The notes under the pieces are model-generated. The model was not told the origin of the DNA. It did not search any database and worked only from the letters and a program-made list of their open reading frames with translations. A stretch of DNA of 8,376 bases from an uncultured Bacillota bacterium. Lineage in GTDB: Bacteria; Bacillota_I; Bacilli_A; RF39; UBA660. A program made the translations under genes and the position numbers. Shown here piece after piece: positions 5,587 to 8,376 of the stretch. The stretch is from contig CAMXBB010000050.1 of assembly GCA_947179265.1 (NCBI GenBank), forward strand, positions 1 through 8,376, written 5' to 3'. Each line of letters begins with the position of its first letter. Position 1 is the first letter of the stretch.

Positions 5587-6588
5587 ATGAATGGTAATCC
5601 CAATAATAGGAATGCAGCTCCACCGAAACAAATTAATAGAATTGCAGTACCAATTCAAGTAACACCTCAAAATAATCAACAGTCACAAATAAATCAAGCT
5701 GGGCAAACCGTAAACCCTAATGCTCCTCAAACTCAAGTTATAAAACAACCACAACAATCGGCTTTAGCACAAGCTGCTCAGAATCAATCTGTTAGAGGAT
5801 TTAATGCCAAAAAGCAAACTAATGTAGTAAAAGAATATGATCCATCAACAATGATTTTTGTAGTTGTTCTTTTAATAATATTAGCTTGTCTATGTGCTTT
5901 TATTTTTTATGTGATACTTCCAAGAATAGAAGCCAATAAAAAGCTATCGGAAGCAGCTTCTACAACACCAAAGCGTTATACAACCACCTCAATTAAAATA
6001 ATTGATCCATTTAAAACAACTAATTTAAATAATGGAAATCCGATCACAAGTACATTTTCATATGCAATTGATAATGACTTTAATCTCTCAACAATTGATA
6101 CAGGAAATGGCATTGAGGTTTTTATAAATAGTAATAAGGTAACTACTACTAAAAGGATTTTTTCTAAAATTGGTCGAGTAGATGAGTTCATTGTACTAAT
6201 ATTAGCTGATGGAGATGTAAGAAATAATAGGGTAGTAATCTATGATAAGAGTGCTAAATTAATTAGGGAAATAAAGCGTATTAATAATGTTGATGGAATG
6301 CTTTTGTATGATGATGCTAGCGGATATATATTTAATAATAATACTTTAGTAATATTAGCATCTCGCGTTAAAAATGATAAGATTATATTAAATAATGAAT
6401 TTGGATCAGTAGATGGATTTAGTTTGTGTGATGAAGAAAAATTACAAGAAAATAATATCAATGATAATTACTTAGTAATGGCTCGTTATTTATTAACATA
6501 TAATGGGAATAGTGAATTTTCTGATTTAGTTAAAATTAATAATGTGTCATTACAAGAATATCGTGATTCAAATAATTTATGTAGATAG
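5587..6588 (+). CDS. Single-pass membrane protein with Q/N/P-rich cytoplasmic tail, unknown function
   Basis: The ATG lies six bases after GAGAGGTG (5573-5580). The product has 333 residues. Residues 1-85 are low complexity, rich in Gln, Asn, Pro and Ala, with little hydrophobicity; this tail should be disordered and cytoplasmic. Residues about 88-111 are the only membrane segment (STMIFVVVLLIILACLCAFI). It is followed by Pro-Arg and a Thr/Ser-rich stretch (125-135, STTPKRYTTTS). The outer part (about 140-333) alternates short hydrophobic strands with Asn/Asp-rich turns, suggesting a beta-rich domain. It holds just two cysteines, C281 and C332, which could form a disulfide. I recognise no family. 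The layout resembles the membrane protein at 882-1436. An intact start, stop and terminator argue that it is a real gene. A structural, receptor or anti-sigma-like role is possible but not shown. Confidence 0.82.
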   Translation: MNGNPNNRNAAPPKQINRIAVPIQVTPQNNQQSQINQAGQTVNPNAPQTQVIKQPQQSALAQAAQNQSVRGFNAKKQTNVVKEYDPSTMIFVVVLLIILACLCAFIFYVILPRIEANKKLSEAASTTPKRYTTTSIKIIDPFKTTNLNNGNPITSTFSYAIDNDFNLSTIDTGNGIEVFINSNKVTTTKRIFSKIGRVDEFIVLILADGDVRNNRVVIYDKSAKLIREIKRINNVDGMLLYDDASGYIFNNNTLVILASRVKNDKIILNNEFGSVDGFSLCDEEKLQENNINDNYLVMARYLLTYNGNSEFSDLVKINNVSLQEYRDSNNLCR

Positions 6589-6615
6589 ATTACTTAGTAG
6601 AGTAATCTATCTTTT
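6583..6615 (+). terminator. Rho-independent terminator overlapping the stop codon of the Q/N-rich protein gene
   Basis: GATAGATTACT (6584-6594) pairs perfectly with AGTAATCTATC (6601-6611), loop TAGTAG, extended by A6583-T6612, then TTTT (6612-6615). The stop codon TAG (6586-6588) is in the left arm. The T-tract is short. Confidence 0.75.
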
Positions 6616-6621
6616 ATAATG

Positions 6622-6650
6622 TTGATAAATGAAAGGTATTAAGTTATAAT
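6622..6650 (+). promoter_or_regulatory. Sigma-A promoter for the cysS leader
   Basis: TTGATA (6622-6627) and TATAAT (6645-6650) are separated by exactly 17 bases, the best -35/-10 pair in the window. Transcription should start near 6657 and give a leader of about 89 bases before cysS, far longer than at its neighbours. Confidence 0.8.
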
Positions 6651-6674
6651 AATTTTGCGAGGAAAGTGATATTT

Positions 6675-6713
6675 ATGAAATATAATTATTTTCGATGTCT
6701 TTGCCACAGTTAA
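6675..6713 (+). CDS. Possible 12-residue Cys-containing leader peptide upstream of cysS
   Basis: ATG at 6675 to TAA at 6711-6713 encodes MKYNYFRCLCHS. Two of 12 residues are Cys (codons TGT 6696-6698 and TGC 6702-6704), in a genome whose proteins here use little Cys. A purine-rich site (GAGGAAAGTGAT, 6659-6670) precedes it and its start lies about 18 bases after the predicted transcription start, similar to the genuine genes. It lies in front of the gene that charges tRNA-Cys, so a cysteine-sensing leader is a natural reading. A chance ORF cannot be excluded. Confidence 0.5.
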   Translation: MKYNYFRCLCHS

Positions 6714-6744
6714 GTGGAATATAATATGAAAGAGAGAGGACATT
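6694..6744 (+). promoter_or_regulatory. Possible translation-control hairpin of cysS
   Basis: GATGTCTTT (6694-6702, covering the first Cys codon) can pair with GAGGACATT (6736-6744, the cysS Shine-Dalgarno) over nine positions, three of them G-U. A nested stem CCAC (6704-6707)/GTGG (6714-6717) encloses the leader stop codon. No terminator T-run is present, so control would act on translation. A further TATAAT at 6720-6725 could be a second promoter and would give a leader without this structure. Confidence 0.38.
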
Positions 6745-6745
6745 T

Positions 6746-8140
6746 ATGAAAATATATAATACATTAACAAGAAAGGTCGAAGACTTTATTCCTTTAGAGG
6801 AAGGTAAAGTTAAGATGTATACTTGTGGTCCAACTGTATATCATTATGCACATATAGGAAATATGCGTAATTATATTGGACATGATATCTTAGATCGTAC
6901 TTTAAGATATATTGGTTTTGATGTGACAAGGGCTATGAATATCACTGATGTTGGGCATCTAACAAGTGATTCTGATTCTGGTGAAGATAAGATGGAAGTT
7001 GCTAGAAAAAGAGAGAATAAAACTGCTATGGAGATTGCAAAATTTTATACTGATGCATTCTTTGAAGATTTTGATGCCTTAAATTGCAAGAGACCAGAGA
7101 TTGTATCTCCAGCAACAGCTAATATCGATATGTATATTAAGATGATTGAAAATCTAATGGAGAAAGATATTGCATATCAAAGTGGAGGAAATATTTATTT
7201 TGATATTTCCAAGGTAAAAGATTATTATTGTTTGACTAATCATCAAGAGGATAAGATGGTAGTTGGAGCAAGAGAAGGTGTTGATTATGATGATAATAAA
7301 CGTAATCAAGCAGATTTTGCTCTATGGTTTACAACTTCTAAATTCGAAAATCATGAATTATTATGGGACTCTCCATTTGGAAAAGGATATCCAGGATGGC
7401 ATATTGAGTGTTCTGGTATTTCCATAAAATATCTTGGAGAACATTTAGATATTCATGGTGGTGGAGTTGATAATATCTTTCCACACCATACTAATGAGAT
7501 TGCTCAAAGTGAAGCTTATTTAGGACATAAATGGTGTAATTATTGGTTTCATAATGAACACTTATTAGATGAATCAGGTAAGATGAGCAAGAGTAATGGT
7601 GAATTTTTGACAATATCTTTGATTAAACAAAAAGGGTATGATCCACTAAGTTTTAGATTTATGTGTCTAAATAGTCATTATCGTAAACAATTAGTATTCT
7701 CTTTTGAAGCCTTAAATCAAGCAGAAGCAACTCTAAAGAAATTAAGAAATAGAATTTCATCAATAAAGGATGAAGGTGACTTAGATGAAGGAGCTTTTGC
7801 ATCATATAATGATAAATTTATAAGAGAATTATCAAATGATTTAAATACTGCTAACGCTTTATCAGTTTTATATGAATTATTAAAAGATGAACAAGTAAAT
7901 GGTCATACTAAACTTGATTTAATTCAAAAGATTGATAAGGTATTTGAAGTTGGTTTAATCGTTCCTGAAGAAAAAATAGATGATGATAAAGAAATTTTAG
8001 CATTAATAGAGAAAAGAAATAATGCCAAGAAGAATAAAGATTTTGAACTTGCCGATTCTATTAGAAATGAACTATTAAATAAAGGTATTGAACTTATCGA
8101 TACTAGAGAAGGTACAACTTATCGTATTATAAATAACTAG
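6746..8140 (+). CDS. cysS: Cysteinyl-tRNA synthetase
   Basis: Class I aminoacyl-tRNA synthetase that joins cysteine to tRNA-Cys in the cytoplasm, using ATP; essential for translation. The 464 residues match the usual length. Zinc and cysteine binding residues are C27 (in TCGPTVY), C222 (in GWHIECSG), H247 and E251 (in FPHHTNEIAQSE). The HIGH signature reads HIGN (36-39), followed by NITDVGHLTSD, a version found in a known CysS subgroup. The second signature is a perfect KMSKS (279-283). The region from about 345 is the helical anticodon-side domain, with a C-terminal NNAKKNKDFELADSIR helix. The ATG is fixed by AGAGGA (6735-6740), five bases upstream. No key residue is missing and the gene should be functional. 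It has its own promoter and an unusual leader, and ends in a strong terminator. Confidence 0.98.
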   Translation: MKIYNTLTRKVEDFIPLEEGKVKMYTCGPTVYHYAHIGNMRNYIGHDILDRTLRYIGFDVTRAMNITDVGHLTSDSDSGEDKMEVARKRENKTAMEIAKFYTDAFFEDFDALNCKRPEIVSPATANIDMYIKMIENLMEKDIAYQSGGNIYFDISKVKDYYCLTNHQEDKMVVGAREGVDYDDNKRNQADFALWFTTSKFENHELLWDSPFGKGYPGWHIECSGISIKYLGEHLDIHGGGVDNIFPHHTNEIAQSEAYLGHKWCNYWFHNEHLLDESGKMSKSNGEFLTISLIKQKGYDPLSFRFMCLNSHYRKQLVFSFEALNQAEATLKKLRNRISSIKDEGDLDEGAFASYNDKFIRELSNDLNTANALSVLYELLKDEQVNGHTKLDLIQKIDKVFEVGLIVPEEKIDDDKEILALIEKRNNAKKNKDFELADSIRNELLNKGIELIDTREGTTYRIINN

Positions 8141-8161
8141 TCATAATTATGACTAGTTTTT
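8135..8161 (+). terminator. Rho-independent terminator of cysS, perfect palindrome
   Basis: Positions 8135-8146 are the exact reverse complement of 8147-8158 (arm AACTAGTCATAA), followed by T to 8161. The stop codon TAG (8138-8140) is inside the left arm. The innermost pairs must open as a loop. It may work on both strands. Confidence 0.75.
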
Positions 8162-8162
8162 A

Positions 8163-8183
8163 TGTTATAATGGTTTTAGGTGA
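8163..8183 (+). promoter_or_regulatory. Extended -10 promoter and Shine-Dalgarno for the last gene
   Basis: TGTTATAAT at 8163-8171 is a perfect extended -10, two bases after the terminator T-run. AGGTGA at 8178-8183 lies where transcription should begin, five bases (8184-8188 spacing) before the ATG. The element closely matches those at 856 and 1460. Confidence 0.66.
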
Positions 8184-8187
8184 ACAT

Positions 8188-8376
8188 ATGAAAAAAAGAA
8201 TATGGATGTTTGTTACTTTGATGGTAATTATAGTAAGCATATCAGCATTTTTTTTATTAAAAAATGACAACATTGCTTTATCAGTCTTTTTCTTCAAAAC
8301 TGAAGAAGGAAAGTACATATTATTTGACAAAAATGGTAATAAATTATCAAATGTGGAATATGATAATGTCTTAGAT
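8188..8376 (+). CDS. N-terminal part of a membrane-anchored, probably WG-repeat-like protein
   Basis: The ATG at 8188 follows AGGTGA (8178-8183), and 63 codons are open to the right edge. The start is basic (MKKR) with a hydrophobic segment at about 5-24 that serves as an uncleaved anchor or signal; no lipobox Cys is seen. The outer part begins with a segment EEGKYILFDKNGNKL followed by SNVEYDNVLD. This fits the WG (KWG) repeat pattern, in which a Gly-Lys-aromatic start, a Asp-x-Asn-Gly turn and a Tyr-Asp-x-Val end recur about every 30-40 residues. Only one unit is visible, so the repeat assignment is tentative and the function is unknown. Confidence 0.68.
   Translation, partial: MKKRIWMFVTLMVIIVSISAFFLLKNDNIALSVFFFKTEEGKYILFDKNGNKLSNVEYDNVLD

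Noticed and set aside
5976..6461. Two - strand open frames opposite the Q/N-rich membrane protein gene
   Set aside because: No ribosome site or recognisable domain, and the + strand gene has a promoter, Shine-Dalgarno and terminator.
6651..6745. T-box riboswitch upstream of cysS
   Set aside because: The leader is under 100 bases and lacks the conserved T-box antiterminator sequence and a terminator T-run. AAGTGGAA at 6712-6719 is only a superficial likeness.
6851..6862. HIGN instead of HIGH in CysS as a damaged active site
   Set aside because: HIGN with the following NITDVGHLTSD segment occurs in a known subgroup of functional CysS enzymes, and all zinc ligands and KMSKS are intact.

Overview
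The window is strongly AT-rich and every convincing gene reads on the + strand. Shine-Dalgarno sequences are good matches to AAGGAGGTGAT, tryptophan is encoded by TGG, and the stops seen are TAA and TAG. A clear Spo0A orthologue places the DNA in Bacillota, the endospore-forming phylum. The extreme base composition, very short spacers and odd Spo0A and ClpC-like proteins suggest a reduced, probably uncultured Bacilli/Erysipelotrichia-type or RF39-like gut lineage. That placement is an inference held with low confidence.

Layout, left to right. (1) Positions 1-604: the 3' part of a secreted LolA/RseB-like (DUF4367-type) protein with an inserted four-cysteine cluster. (2) 641-826: a 61-residue coiled-coil protein. 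(3) 882-1436: a single-pass membrane protein with a Thr-rich spacer and a thioredoxin-like domain lacking CXXC. (4) 1486-2703: a membrane-anchored PDZ-S41 processing peptidase (CtpA/CtpB type). (5) 2829-3563: Spo0A, in which the phosphoacceptor aspartate is replaced by asparagine. (6) 3607-5544: a shortened ClpC-like AAA+ protein with an intact first ATPase ring domain and a degenerate second one. (7) 5587-6588: a single-pass membrane protein of unknown function with a Q/N/P-rich cytoplasmic tail. (8) 6675-6713: a possible 12-codon leader peptide containing Cys-Leu-Cys, just upstream of (9) cysS (6746-8140), cysteinyl-tRNA synthetase. (10) 8188-8376: the start of a membrane-anchored, probably WG-repeat-like protein.

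Most genes look like separate transcription units rather than one operon. Several spacers contain a terminator hairpin that overlaps the upstream stop codon, then a TGnTATAAT or TATAAT -10 element, then a Shine-Dalgarno, in about 45-60 bp. Longer or unusual leaders mark the three genes that seem specially controlled. spo0A has a perfect reverse-orientation 0A box in the loop of a long hairpin. The clpC-like gene has its Shine-Dalgarno inside a terminator-like hairpin. cysS has a Cys-codon leader peptide whose Cys codons can pair with the cysS Shine-Dalgarno.

The central theme is a possible remodelled developmental or envelope-stress module: PDZ protease, Spo0A and ClpC-like ATPase, with flanking membrane-anchored proteins. 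The PDZ-protease/spo0A adjacency recalls spoIVB-spo0A of Bacillus, but with a different peptidase family. No RNA genes, mobile elements or CRISPR arrays were seen. No gene-free stretch exceeds 300 bases; the longest is 6589-6745, which holds the cysS leader.
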